In this document: piece by piece, positions 10,855 through 22,534 of the stretch
Position numbering within the stretch: position 1 is the first letter of the stretch
Layout of the letters: the number at the start of each line of letters is the position of its first letter
Assembly (NCBI GenBank): GCA_949752745.1
Contig: OX457026.1
Location: 44,175,239-44,239,238 of the forward strand
Length of the DNA stretch: 64,000 bases
DNA from: Protula sp. h YS-2021
Lineage: Eukaryota > Annelida > Polychaeta > Sabellida > Serpulidae
Reading direction: 5' to 3'
Notes under the pieces: generated by a model
Database searches by the model: none
What the model was told of the DNA's origin: nothing
What the model saw: the letters and a program-made list of their open reading frames with translations, nothing else
Translations under genes and position numbers: made by a program

Positions 10855-10942
10855 CTTTGTCTGTTGTGAGGTCAACTTCAACAGTTGGGTTTCCCCTGCT
10901 GTCAAAGATTTGTCTCGCATGAATTCTTGAAATCTGAGGCAT
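10855..10942 (-). CDS. Enolase, first coding exon
   Basis: The frame starts at ATG (10942-10940) and reads [18 protein letters not shown], which is the conserved N-terminus of 2-phospho-D-glycerate hydro-lyase (glycolytic enolase). The exon ends AAAG before donor gttagt (10854) and leaves one base of the next codon. This resembles, from memory, the first coding exon of animal enolase genes. An acceptor-like tttttatatttaag lies 22 bp upstream of the ATG, so an untranslated exon is expected at higher coordinates. The second coding exon, expected at lower coordinates, is not visible between here and position 1. It may be off the window or in the gap, or this exon may be a stranded fragment. Confidence 0.88.
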
Positions 10943-10964
10943 TTTACTTCAAACGTCACCTACC

Positions 10965-11338
10965 TTAAATATAAAAAGAAAACGAAATTGCGGAAAATGT
11001 TTTCTGTTTAGCGGTTCAACCCATTCAATTTTAAACTGGAAAAGTGTCTGAGAAATTCTCGATGAGAACAGCCTCGATGCAAATGTACAACTTTTTATAA
11101 ATATTTGACAGCATTGCTGTCAAAAGTAATCAGACTAGATCAGTGGCATGAAAAGCATATTTGTGTTTGCCTTAAAGCCATCCGTTTATTTTATTTACAA
11201 CAAAAATACTACAACTTCACTTGGCATTGAGACAAGGAGGGTACTAAGGAAAAAACAAGTACGTCCAGGGACATTATGACCAGCCGAGATCTAGTGAATG
11301 TATGGATAAGCTTTATGGTTGCCAAAAAGTGGTTGTCC
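10965..11338. other. Intron or intergenic sequence, no gene seen
   Basis: Lies upstream of the enolase coding exon. I see no ORF or repeat that I can name. Confidence 0.4.
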
Positions 11339-11350
11339 AAGTGCAAAGAC

Positions 11351-11570
11351 GGTGACGGTGTAGGGGGTGACGGTTAGCTCAGTCGGTAGAGCGTTGGTCC
11401 TGTGATCCCACGGTCCCTGGTTCGAAACCGGCCAGGGGTGGAAAGCAGGGGATTGGCTTTCGCTCAAGTTGCCTCAGCTAAACGACTGCACAAGATTATT
11501 CACCGCCACGGAATTCAAAATTAGCACAAATGAGTCTTCCGGCCATCCTTTTAAAAAAAAAAGAAAAAAA
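11351..11570 (+). mobile_element. tRNA-derived SINE with target-site duplication
   Basis: A tRNA-like head carries a matching A box (TAGCTCAGTCGG, 11375-11386) and B box (GGTTCGAAACC, 11419-11429) for RNA polymerase III. The anticodon arm does not fold cleanly, so it is not a functional tRNA. The body runs to an A-rich tail (11552-11570). The element is flanked by aagtgcaaagac (11339-11350) and aagtacaaagac (11571-11582), a 12-bp duplication with one mismatch, as expected from LINE-mediated insertion. Confidence 0.85.
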
Positions 11571-11772
11571 AAGTACAAAGACCCAGCTCACGAAAAGCGA
11601 TAACACCAATCCCAGTGGGCATGAGAAAGAGAATTTCCCTGGAAAATTGGGCTTCAAAAGACGAGATGGCAAAGAGCTAGCTAAATAACTAATTTAGCAA
11701 CGGACCAGAACATAGACCGATAAACACATACAAAGATTTGTTTCCCAGAAAAATGGGAAACAGATCTTGTAG

Positions 11773-11804
11773 ATCTCTGGTAGACTGAGTAGTCTACCAG
11801 AGAT
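11773..11804. repeat. Perfect 14-bp inverted repeat with 4-nt loop
   Basis: ATCTCTGGTAGACT at 11773-11786 pairs with AGTCTACCAGAGAT at 11791-11804, around the loop GAGT. No T-run follows. Function unknown. Confidence 0.9.
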
Positions 11805-12014
11805 ACCCACGAACAACGTATCCAAATGGCATCCACACACGTGTACTGCTGAGATGTTCTGTCGGACATACATAATTATTTCAAGGAGGAGAAACAACCA
11901 GTGAACGGTGATATGACCAAACACATTGATTACGTTTGCGTTTGCCTTTTCACAAAAAGAAAACGCCGCGACGCCGCGTTTAAAACATTATTACTTAAGT
12001 TTTAATGCTTTGGT

Positions 12015-12840
12015 ATGTATAATTTTTTGGGGTTTGCATTTCGGACTAGTGCGCAGGTTTATTTAACTCGCGTTGATGTGCGGTTTGCATTTCGTACCAA
12101 TGCGCATGTTTATTTAGCTTGCGTTGATGTGCGGTTCGCAAAGCGAACCAGTCCGCATGTTTATTTTACATGCATTGCTGCCCGGTTCGCATTTCGGATC
12201 AGTGCGCATGTTTATTTAACTTGCGTTTATGTGCGATATTTATTTTGGATCAATGCGTATGTTTACTTAACTTGCGTTGATGTGTAGCTCGCATTTCAGA
12301 CCAGTGCGCATGTTTATTTAACTTGCGTCGATGCGCGGTTCACATTTCGGACCAGTGCACGTTTGTTTAATTTGTGTTGATGCGCGTTTCACTTTTCGGA
12401 CCAGTGCGCATGTTTATTTAACTTACTTCGATGCGCGGTTCGCATTTCCGACCAATGAGCCTGTTTATTCAACTTCCATTGATTATTTAACTTGCATTCA
12501 TGCGCGGTTTGCATTTCGGACCAGAGCTCATGTTTATTTAACTTGCGTTCATACGCGGTTATTATTTCGGACTATTGCACATGTTTATTTAACTTGCGTT
12601 TACGCGCAGCCTGCATTTCAGACCAGTGCGCAGATTTCTTTAACTTACGTTGATGCGCGGTTGGCATTTCGGACCAGTGCACATGTTTATTTAGCTTGCG
12701 TTGCTTATTATTTCGGACCATTTCGCAAGCTTATTTAACTTGCGTTGATGCACGGTTTGCATTTCGGACCAGTGTGCACATTTAATTAACTTGCTCTTAA
12801 GCGCGACTCGCATTTCCAACCAGTGCGCATGTTTATTAAC
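12015..12840 (+). repeat. 51-bp minisatellite, array B
   Basis: About sixteen units of the 51-bp repeat also seen at 7.55-8.13 kb. Landmarks at 12054, 12105, 12156 and 12207 are exactly 51 bp apart. Units are more uniform than in array A. The frame stays open for long stretches, giving ORFs with the 17-residue unit AHVYLTCVDARFAFRTS, because the period is divisible by three. Confidence 0.92.
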
Positions 12841-12844
12841 ACTT

Positions 12845-14777
12845 GGCAAAACGAAGTCTTGCAAAAAGTTATATACTTCGGTATTAGTGCACCCGTGACA
12901 TTTTCATTGTTTTTTTTCACAGTCGTCCGTCATTTTGTCATCGCAACTCGTCAGAAACCACTGGTCCGATTGACACCAACCTTTCACAGTATATAGCACT
13001 TGACGTAAACTAGTTCTATCAATATTTTTTATTTATTATTAAGGTTGTTTTCAAGGTCAAATCAATTCGCAAAGACAAGGTGTTTTTCCTTTCTTCTGCA
13101 CTGAGCAAAAGGCTGATGCTCGCTATGCAGTTTGCTATTACCTCACATTGCGCACTGCTAAAAATAAGTACATGTGTGTGCATGTAATATAGCTCGTGTG
13201 CAGCTGTGTGCAGCTGAGCAGGATAAAACAATAACAGACTTTAAATTTAATAGCGTGCATTTCTGTGTGCATCATTTTAATGCATCATTATACATAAAAT
13301 ATTATATATACAAATCATTAATTGTCATAAAGTTTTCGATGTAGTTTTTGGATGCTACTCATCAAATTATAACGGTCAAAATGTAACACGGAAGCTTCGA
13401 AAGTCTTTAAAAAATAACACGTTCGAGAGTGGTGGGGTGGAGGGTTGGGGGCTCCGCACCAGGCATGTTAAATGCACGCTTATATGCAGGTCAGTTTTTA
13501 GCAGGATACGTGGTTATGAAAAGTGAATTATCCTTTTAGAACGGGATCGCACTAAATTCGAATTTAAAAAAAAATAGAAATTTTTAGTGCTGTGCCTTAT
13601 ATTCGATTCGTTTTGACAGGGTTCGAACCCTAAAATAGGGTTCGAATATTCGAAAACTTTAAGTCCTTAGTTTTCTTTACTATTTGACCAAACCAGTGAC
13701 GCCAATTCATTTTGAAGCTATGCAAAACTTATATCAAATAAAATGACAATTTTGAATCAACAAACGAATCATATATGTACACATTATGCCACGCATGCAT
13801 GCATACGGTAATGTATGCTTGGAATCGAGTTTTATCTACAAAGAACTATTTCAAAGGAAAATAAAAATATCCAAGGGGATCCCTTGAGATCTGCAAGCAC
13901 AGCATACAGTGAAGCATTTTAAACCCTATGTTCGCGGAACGTACGACGCGTTTCCCAGTGAGCTAGAACTTGTTACTGCCACGGGCGACACACGCTATAA
14001 ACGACAAAGACACACGAAGTCTCACAATGTATTACGTGATCTTTCTAAGCCAATCAAATTGCTCTTTAGCTCATTAATTATGCATGCGTAGATTCTACAA
14101 GTGGTAGCTATTTTGTAAAAAACAAGTAAGAAGATGCATGAAAAAAGTTGGATTTATTGAATAATTCAACCAAACTATCTCGCAAAGAGGTAACGTTTTT
14201 ATATATTTTTATAGATAATGGTATGTAGCATCAAATAGCCTAATATTTCTAATGTCTCAGCTTCAGTTTCTCGTAATTCTTTTCGTAAGTTTGACGGTTA
14301 AAAATTGCAAGGGTTTATTTAAAGTCAACTTTAAGAGTTTAATGATCTTCGCTAAATAGCTACCCGTTCTTCAACTCACTACTTGGCCAGTTTTCTTTGA
14401 ATTTTTAATCCAACAAACCTGGACCCATAAATTTGCTCTCCATACGACGATATCCTCACATCGATGCCCTCGAAAAAGTATCCAAACTCTTAAAAAGACA
14501 GATTAAATAACTTTTGATGGCTAGCCGTTCCTCCTGTCTGACCACCCCCCCCCCCCCCCCCCACGCCGAACTCTTCTTCCCGCCAGTCACCTGAACTAAC
14601 TAGATAAGTATTATGTTTTTGCATTGCCGTCATTATGACCATATTTTAACAGGATCGAAGGGGGGGGGGGCTGTAGATGAAAACATCAGTACGTTTGCAA
14701 GAGTTGCTACATTTTTGGATATATAATCGTTTTTTTTATATTTTATCTATTTTATATATATTATATTTCATATTATA
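12845..14777. other. No gene seen; short inverted repeats and homopolymers
   Basis: AT-rich sequence. It contains an 11-bp perfect inverted repeat TTCGAACCCTA/TAGGGTTCGAA (about 13622-13646) with more TTCGAA motifs around it, a poly-C run near 14547-14562 and a poly-G run near 14660. No supported ORF. Confidence 0.5.
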
Positions 14778-15972
14778 GCCCAGGCTCTCGAACGGACAAA
14801 GGATGCCTGGGGATTAATCATACCTGCTTCTATGACAGATAACGCCACGAATGAGGTAAAAGCTTTCCGACTCCTCGAATGGACACGGCCCAGCTGTATG
14901 GGACATAGACTGAATTTAATTGTACGACATGGCCTCCAGGAAATGCTACGGCTAGTTACAAAAGGTCGGAATTTAGTAACATTTTTCCATCACAGCTCAC
15001 ACGCATAGGAGCTCTTGCAACAGAAGCAGAAGCTTCTTTTTCCTAACGAGTTACATAACTACAAGCTTATCGCTGACGTCGAAACAAGATGGAACAGCAC
15101 AGCTGACATGCTTGCGCGCATAATTGAGCAAACACTGTGGCTACTGACCCGAATTTCAAGCAAGTTGCTACTGCAAGGGCAAAACTCTATACGTAAGATG
15201 AGCAAATAGTTGTTGACGCAATGGTGAATCTTCTTCGCCCTTTCAAGTTTGCCACTGAGAAGTTGTCAGCGGACAAGTCCCCAACCATTTCAATGGTACT
15301 TCCTGTGATGATGAAACTTGAAAATCTACTGGATCAGAACGATGCTGACCGCCCAACTGTCCCAAACTAATACGCTCAATGTTATCGAATCTCGATAACC
15401 AAAAGAACAACATTGTAATGTACGCGTTATCTTTAGTTGACCCCAGAACAAAACGCCTTTTATTCTTAACTACAGGAGAAAGGGATAAGGCTACCAATGC
15501 ATTGAAAGAGCAATGTGACATCACATACGAAGTTGGACAGAACAGAGCTCGAACTCCAAAACCTCAAGTCGAAACAAATGCGCCACCTTTGGCATGCCTC
15601 CCGGATGAGGCAGCGCAGGATGCTGAACTGGCTGTTCCAGAACCGAAAACACGTAAAACTGACATGTTTGATGACATCATTCAATGCTCTGACCAGAAGC
15701 CTACTAAAAGCGAAATAATTGAAATTGAAATAGCACGATACTTGTCTGAAGCACAGAGAGACACTAACTTATGTCCTCTGACGTGGTGGCGTGAAAATCA
15801 TACAAAATACCGATTGATATCGACTGCTGCGAAGAAAATACTAGCCACACCTGCAACATCATTGCCTGCTGAAAGAATATTTAGCCTGGCAGGAAGCATC
15901 GTCACAAAAAAAGAGATCACAACTGAACCCGAGAATGTGAATTTACTCATGTTCTTGAACAAGAATACATAG
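14778..15972 (+). pseudogene. hAT-superfamily (ZBED-type) transposase relic
   Basis: Several frames together match the middle and C-terminus of ZBED/hAT transposases. The signals in order are MTDNATNE with a candidate catalytic Asp (about 14835), GHRLNLIVRHGL (14910), DVETRWNSTADML (15080), DKSPTISMVLPVMMKLENLL (15270-15330), DPRTKRLLFL (15440), and the C-terminal dimerisation motif with WWREN, PATSLPAERIFSLAGSIVTK and ENVNLLMFLNKN (15785-15970). It is broken by an in-frame TAG at 15006, a stop at 15207 followed by a frame change, and another stop near 15368. The last frame is open for 198 codons. The N-terminal BED finger is not found upstream. Confidence 0.88.
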
Positions 15973-16350
15973 AAAGCGTATACAAATACGTATCTTGCTC
16001 TCGCGCAACAGCCTTCCTGTTGCAAACGAAATATTCATTAACAATGACAGTTTTACAAATCCTAGTTAAGAGCATTGTTACTCAAAAAGTTGAAAAGTTC
16101 GCAGGATTATATTCAGAGTTTTGTTTTAAACTCAGCATAAATTATAGTAGAGATATTATGTGCTTCATCGTGAAGTCAAAGACAAGCATAAAATTATCTG
16201 ACGCATTAAAAACAAGAAATTTTTCATTTTAACATAGTTAATCAAAATAATTTTATGTTTCTGAATAACTGTAGAATCCGGATATGTAACATTCAGAATT
16301 ACTTGCAATTGAATTTTTGTTAATCGTTTTAAATGTAGCTGTTGCTTGAC
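15973..16350. other. 3' flank of the hAT relic, no gene
   Basis: AT-rich with no ORF of note. The left breakpoint of the large tandem duplication is at its end. Confidence 0.5.
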
Positions 16351-16639
16351 ACAGCACAATTGTCACTTTTTTTCTACATTTGATCGAAAACACTCATTGA
16401 ATGTGCCATTCTGAAAGTAAAAAAGCAAATAAACAGATAGTATTACAATTATATAGATATAAATTTGTTGTTTTAGGTTTCACAAAATATTCAAGTATAA
16501 TGCTTGTACGTTTGGTGAATTACGGAATAAAAATACTTAAGAATTGTTGAAATTGCAAGGAAATTTATCATTGTCATTGTCATTTTCTAGTTGAATTGTG
16601 CTTTTAAAGCATGTAAAAACATTGTAAAACTTAACAAAC

Positions 16640-17500
16640 GTTTCTTTTTTTCTTCCTTTGGGGATGTTTTGGACCTAAATACATTTGGGGACCTAATGGC
16701 CGGGGACATACGGCCAGGTACCTTTTCAGCTCCTCGGTAAAAAATAGATTATTTTAATGGCTTAATTTTTAAAAAAACAGGTTTTTTGGCGTGAAAAAAA
16801 TTTTAAAGTTTAAATAGGTTCTTGGGGACTCCAAAAAGTAACTTTTTATAACGTCTGACATTCTAAAATAATAGTTTTAATAGTTTTTAAACACATTTTA
16901 ATATGTGTTTCGATTTTAATAGTTATAATTTATATACAATAATTATATTAATTTAAACAATACAGATACAGTAAAATACAATAGTATTTTGTGTAGGAAA
17001 TGGATATAAGGAAAAATAAATAAGCAAAAAAAAATCAATGGACAGTTAAAAAATAGGTTTTAATTGGCTTAACAGGTCATTTTCGCCAAAAAATAGGTCC
17101 ATTTTGATGAAATAGGTTTAATAGGTTTAATAGGTTCCACTGGAAGGCCTGCTTATTGTCTGGGTAAAGCTTAATAAAGCGTTAATTTAGGTCATCATGT
17201 TTTTTAGCTTTGAGGACGTTTTGACTCGAAATTCATTTGGGAACTTTATGGACAGGGACCTTGTGGCCGGAGTAAAGCTTAATAAATCGTTAATTTAGGT
17301 TATCATAATTTTTTTTGGCTTTGAGGTTTTGGCCCTAAATTCATTCCGGGACCTTATGATCGGGTATTTTTGGCCGGGGACTTTATGGTCGAGGACGTGT
17401 TGTCCTGGATTGCACGACAAATTTTGCTTGGGGTTTTGGCCCCAAATTGTCTTCTTACATTCCCATCCGCCAAAAAGCATTAGAAAGGCATTCCTCATAA
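16640..17500. repeat. Degenerate short tandem repeats (GGGACCTTATGGCCGGGGAC type; AATAGGTTT type)
   Basis: Repeated motifs such as gggaccttatg, ggccggggac and taaagcttaataaa (17165, 17272; unit about 107 bp), plus a cluster of aataggttt. No coding potential. The same region recurs at 33.3-34.2 kb. Confidence 0.65.
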
Positions 17501-17672
17501 CTGCGCATCAGATGACTCGCCTCCGAGGAGGAAGCGGGAGGGCGTTTCAGTGCCAAAATGGTGAGCTTCTTCTCATAACACAAGATATCAGATGACCCAC
17601 TTTAAATGCGAAAAATGCTTCCAGGTACTACAAACAATGCTAATCGATAAAAAATAGCTCCCATATATGGAG

Positions 17673-18900
17673 CAGGGTTGGGTTTCTCCCAGGGAGAAAG
17701 GTAGTTCTCCCCTCTCCATGGGAGAAATAGGGGAAAAACCCGGGATTTAGGGTTTCTCCCGGGGAGAAATGTTTCTACCGGGGATAAATGGGGGAGAAAC
17801 AGGGGAAAAACGTCGGGCATAAAAATTCTTTAAACGTTTATTTGCATTTTATTCCAAATTATTTAATAAACTGTCGTGTCACCGACATTTGGCACATTTC
17901 TTTAACGTTTAGTGCATTTAGATGGGGATACTTTTGCAAGATGAGCTTTTTCCAACTGCTCGTTCCCGCAGTAAATGCATTTAGAATATGATTTTTCATC
18001 CTTCACAGACAAACTGAAGTGCTCCCAAACTTTATCTTTCGGTCTTCCTCCTTTAAACATTTTGAGTTGATAATTTAAAGGCAGCACAAAGACAACAATC
18101 GTAATTTGTTTGTAATGATAATGCCGTAAATTTTTACAACCCTTCTGTAGCTGTTGAGGATTACTTACACCCTTAATCTCTACATTTCCTGAGATATAAG
18201 GATTAAGACGTTTTGTTAAGGCGTAGCTCGGAGAGTAACTGAAAGATAGAGCAGGTCAGTACTTTGACACAGGCTGACAGAGAACGGATTTTTTCTTTGA
18301 TCATGAGTAGAATAGTAAGGCATCTGCCTTGTAGTAAAAGAAAGAGAGTGAAAGCCTGAATAACAAATGTCGATCATACATTTGTGTATTCTTGCGGACA
18401 GCTTCATGCAATGCATTGTGGGTAACTGAGGGCATAATTAGCCATATCTGGAGTTTATCGCACTGTTTTATACCAATACAAATTCTTCGATATTTAAGTT
18501 AAGTAATGAAAGTTTTCTAAACGGTACAAACTATTTAAAGAACTAACTTCCTGGCATGTGACAAGAAGGCCAAAATGTATTCAATCGGCCCAAAACAAGA
18601 AAAATACCCTGTTATATTTGGTATAAAACAGTGAGAAAATATGCATTTTGCCCCGACGCAAGCACTGGCACTTTTTGATCACGTGATGAAAATGTTAATT
18701 CTCATTGGTGGATATGAGGTTGTGACGTACACTTGTCCATGAGTATTCTAACCTGTACGTTAAGCAAGACGAAACAAAAGAATAAAAAAGAGGGGAGAAA
18801 CTACGGGAGAAGCTGCGGGAGAAACGTATTTCTCCCCTGGGGTAAAAACCCGGTTTAAACCCAGGGTAAAAACCCTAATGGGAGAAACCTGCCAACCCTG
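17673..18900 (-). mobile_element. hAT-like element with BED fragment (copy 1)
   Basis: Terminal inverted repeats CAGGGTTGGGTTTCTCCC (left) and CAGGGTTGGCAGGTTTCTCCC-like (right, reversed) enclose 1228 bp. An exact 8-bp target duplication ATATGGAG flanks it (17665-17672, 18901-18908), diagnostic of hAT transposition. The ends are dense in gggagaaa/tttctccc. The interior holds a short BED-finger ORF but no full transposase. Confidence 0.92.
17902..18087 (-). pseudogene. BED zinc-finger fragment in the hAT-like element
   Basis: A 61-residue ORF with VWEHFSL followed by CIYCG, the start of a BED finger (aromatic pair and C-x2-C). The His pair expected downstream is missing in frame, so only the first half of the finger remains. 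BED fingers bind DNA in hAT transposases. Confidence 0.65.
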
Positions 18901-18908
18901 ATATGGAG

Positions 18909-20540
18909 GGTGTTGATGTTATGCACCTTTCTTGATTTTCTATACGAGTTGAATAATGTTTAACCAAAACCGTTTGACTTATCCGAGGAATAATTACATA
19001 AGGTTTAAAGTTGATCCGACTTTCCGTTATCAAAATATTTTGCGTAATAACAGATAATTTTCTATACGCGTCCAAAGTTGAAACAGTCGTCTGACTGAAC
19101 CAAGGAATACCCATATAAAATTTTAAGTCGATATGACTTTCCGTTATCGAGATATTGTGCATACAAGATCTGGTTCAAAATGTATACATATTTTACGTGA
19201 TGACGTCATACGCCGCACTCATTCGTTCTACTCGCGACAAACAGAACCTTTCGGGCCTACCAAGCATCAACCTCACCTCATTTCAATTTTCTTTGATATT
19301 CCGCAGCTGAGAAATTTCGCACAAAAAAATTTACGCTATGGCGTCATATGCGTCAAAAGTTCACAGAACCGTCCGACTGATCTGTATAAAATTTGAAATC
19401 GATGGCCTTTCCATTATCCAGATATTTTGCACACAAGATCTTGTTCAAAATATATTTTACGCGACGACGTCATACTTCGCAATCGTTCGTTTTACTCGCG
19501 AAAGAATTTTATAGATACTTTCTGACCTACCAAGCAACAATTACACCAAGTTTCAACCTTCTTCGATGTTCAGCAGCGGAGAAATTTCGCACACAAATTT
19601 TTATGTAATGACGTCATACACCTGCCCTAATCACGTGACATGCGTGAAAAATTGAGAGAACCGTCTGACGGACCCAAGGAATACCCATATAAAATTTGAA
19701 GTCGATAGGACTTTTCCTTATCGAGATATTTTGCACACCAGATTTTGTTCAAAATATATTCATATTTTACGCGATGACGTCATATGATGCATTCGTTCGT
19801 TCTACTCGCAAAAATTTTATAGAATCTTTCGCACCTTCCAAGCAACCATCCCACCAAATTTTAACTTTCTCCTATGTTCATCGGCTGATAAATTTCGCAC
19901 AGAAGATTTTTACGTAACGACGTCATACACCTGCCCTAATCATGTGACATGCGTCAAAAGTTGATAGAACCATCCGACCCAATCAAGTAATAAGCCAATT
20001 CGCACGTTGACTTTTGCCGAAAAGTTTTTGCGTTTCGGCTGAATTCAGTTGGAATAATGATATAAAGAAATGATAAAACAACGGCAAAAATCAACAGAAA
20101 CATATTCACGTGTTAATTATTAAAGGGACTAAATAATATGCAAAATAGATTTTAAAAGATCACATGATGGCTTTATAAATTTGAAATTTTCAAATTGAAA
20201 GTGTGCATGTTGAATGAAAATTAGAATTTTGATGCTTTTCCCTTATCAGTTCTTTATAACTGAGTGATAACCAGTATGGTTTTCGGAAAAAAGGTCCACC
20301 GCCGTAGCGCTAATCGAACTTGTAGAAGAAATAACTTAAGCAATAGATGAAAAGAAAAGTCTAGTCTCCTCTATGGAGGTGGGAGTCACTAGACCCGAAA
20401 GTGCGAATTGGCTTATAAATCGATCAACTTTGGAGTCGATCCGACCTTTCGTTCTCGAGATATCTTGCACAAAACAGACTGACACACACACAGAACGTGC
20501 AAAGACTATATATATCCCCTTGGTCGGGGAGACATAATAA
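18909..20540. repeat. GACGTCAT-type repeat array (copy 1)
   Basis: Units carry gacgtcatac..., ttcgttctactcgcg, aggaatacccatataaaat and cgagatattttgcaca. The motif recurs near 19202, 19466 and 19776, giving units of about 265-310 bp. The end matches the end at 10650-10770. A MITE (19993-20413) interrupts it. Confidence 0.8.
19993..20413. mobile_element. TA-flanked MITE (copy 1)
   Basis: A 13-bp perfect terminal inverted repeat, AGCCAATTCGCAC/GTGCGAATTGGCT, is flanked by TA on both sides (19991-19992 and 20414-20415). It sits inside the GACGTCAT repeat. It is 421 bp long with no ORF. A TA target suggests a Tc1/mariner-like or similar source; the family is not certain. Confidence 0.82.
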
Positions 20541-21422
20541 TGAAGGGCTGACTTAGAGATAGTCCCAGCGGACCCTTTCTATCTTCCTAGGACAGAGGAA
20601 GACTGCAAGAGTCATCTAGGACTAACTTAGAGATGGGTACGAGGGAAAGGAGAAAGAATGGTTACAGTAGATCCAAATTGGTGAAATGAAAAAGAGCCAA
20701 TAAATCACAAAATGGTGTACATTTACGTCGATAGGGTTGCAAAACATGCAGCTGGCTTATTTAGTGGAGTTGGAATCTAGCATTTTGTTGTCACCAGTTA
20801 CGATCTACTCTAGCCAATTCTATCTCAGGGGTGCACATAAGACCTTCGCATTTCGCCATGGCGAAGGTGAAATCCATTTGGCGAAGGTGAACAGATTCAC
20901 ATTCGCCAATTTGGCGAAGGTGAATTTTAGACAAAAATTATTACAATAAAATGAAAATATGGTCTGGTTAACTACCGATGTAGCTCTATAAAGACATAAA
21001 TTGGACAATATAGTTTAGCTCCAAGAAGCGGTGCGCTAAAAAGTTTCCAGGCACCGCTTCAAAGCCTCGCTATATAACGATAAGCAAGTCAACTGCGCTC
21101 GCTTTGAGGCACCCCTGTGGCTACTTTGTGCGAGTTTCAACGACCCATAAGTTTTTGTTGGCATTTGCTAAAGGCCCTCAAAGTACAACGGTAATCATAT
21201 ACAACTTCTGTGTTACGCTTTCTTTAAAAGAAAATAATACGGAAATAACTCTAAATCTCCCGCAATAATTGACATTTGTTTGTATACAGGGAGCATACTT
21301 TATTACGTGAAATAGTAACAATAATTTTTACAATTATCCACCAAAAAACTTTTAAATTTATATTTCAAAAAGAACATAAAAATAAAAGGTCAAATACTGT
21401 GGGTGTACAAACTAAATTTATA

Positions 21423-22534
21423 TAGGGTTGGGTATCGCGGCGCAGTCTGTATCGCGATACGTATCGCGATATTGGCTGCGTATCGCGATACATATCGCGA
21501 TATTTTGAATTCTTTAAAAGTGAAAAAATGCAGCTGTTTTATGGCTTTATTTCCAGGAATTGTAACATTTACCTACAGCATTGATCAGTTATAGATAATG
21601 GCGTTATGACAAATACAAAAAGTATGTTTGCAATGCTGGTTTCGGATGCCATCAGTGACATTAATCTCATTGCACAAACAGTATATATAACTAAATTTTA
21701 AGAATGTCTGTTTGATTGAGTGTCTAAACTTAAATGTTTGATTTGTATATTTTTAACTTGAAACATCAACAGTTCTGTATTTACAAATTGAAAAAACAAC
21801 ACAGCGTCTACTCTGACATTGAACCGCAAAATTGTCGGTTGAACATTCACCCTTTTCACCGGTATCTCACTTGTTGTTTCGGTGCTTTGTTCCGTCTTAA
21901 TTTTAAGATCTTTTTCCCAATAATTTCTGAGCATAAATGACGATGGTCTCTTGATAAACGATGTTGTAAATTTGTCGTATATCCAAAATATTTTACTTCC
22001 ATTTTGCATACTTTACACACGGCAACATTTTTCTCAGTTTTTCCTTTGTCCGATTTTAGTCCAAAATGCTGCCACACTGGCGCTTTTGCTTTTTTGTTCT
22101 CGACGTAGGCCGTATCCATTTTTGGTAGTGCGTTTCCAGTCACATTGTTTTGCTAGCAGTATTTAAACAATATCGCATATGTTCCTTTCTAGGTTATACA
22201 TAAGTTATCATTCAATTATCCAATCAGTTCATATCCAATATAGCAAAACATCATCCATGTTCTATCACACTATAATTGGACGACTTAGTCAGAAATTTAC
22301 ATGAACAAATATCGTGAAAATATATCTGAAACGAAAAGCAGCAGAACGTGCTGTGTAAAATGATGAACAGCATCATTGCAGATATCACTCGTTAGCACAT
22401 CAACAAAAATATTGTATTAAACATGCAGCGGAAAATATCGAAAAATATCGATATTTCAAAATTCGTATCGCGATACGTATCGTGAGAAAACATATCGCGA
22501 TATATCGCTGTATCGATAAATATCGCCACCCCTA
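21423..22534 (-). mobile_element. Nested hAT-like element with TATCGCGATA-rich ends (copy 1)
   Basis: Ends TAGGGTTGGGTATCG and, reversed, TAGGGGTGGCGATAT, flanked by the exact 8-bp duplication AATTTATA (21415-21422, 22535-22542). Both ends are packed with tatcgcgata palindromes. The interior encodes a BED finger on the minus strand. It lies inside the element 20826-23096, so it inserted later. Confidence 0.9.
21856..22143 (-). pseudogene. BED zinc-finger N-terminus of hAT transposase
   Basis: A 95-residue ORF starts at ATG 22143. It shows APVWQHFGL, CKVC and LQHRLSRDH, so all four zinc ligands of a BED finger (C-x2-C...H-x5-H) are present. The catalytic hAT domain is absent, so this is the DNA-binding exon of a deleted transposase. 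If expressed it could still bind the element's ends; that is inference. Confidence 0.8.

Noticed and set aside
11365..11440. Functional tRNA gene
   Set aside because: A and B boxes fit, but the anticodon stem does not pair and the 3' acceptor strand is missing; the A-rich tail and target duplication show a SINE.
12015..12738. Repeat protein of 17-residue units
   Set aside because: The period of the satellite is divisible by three, degenerate units have stops, and there is no start context or splice evidence. Kept only as a low-level question in the findings.
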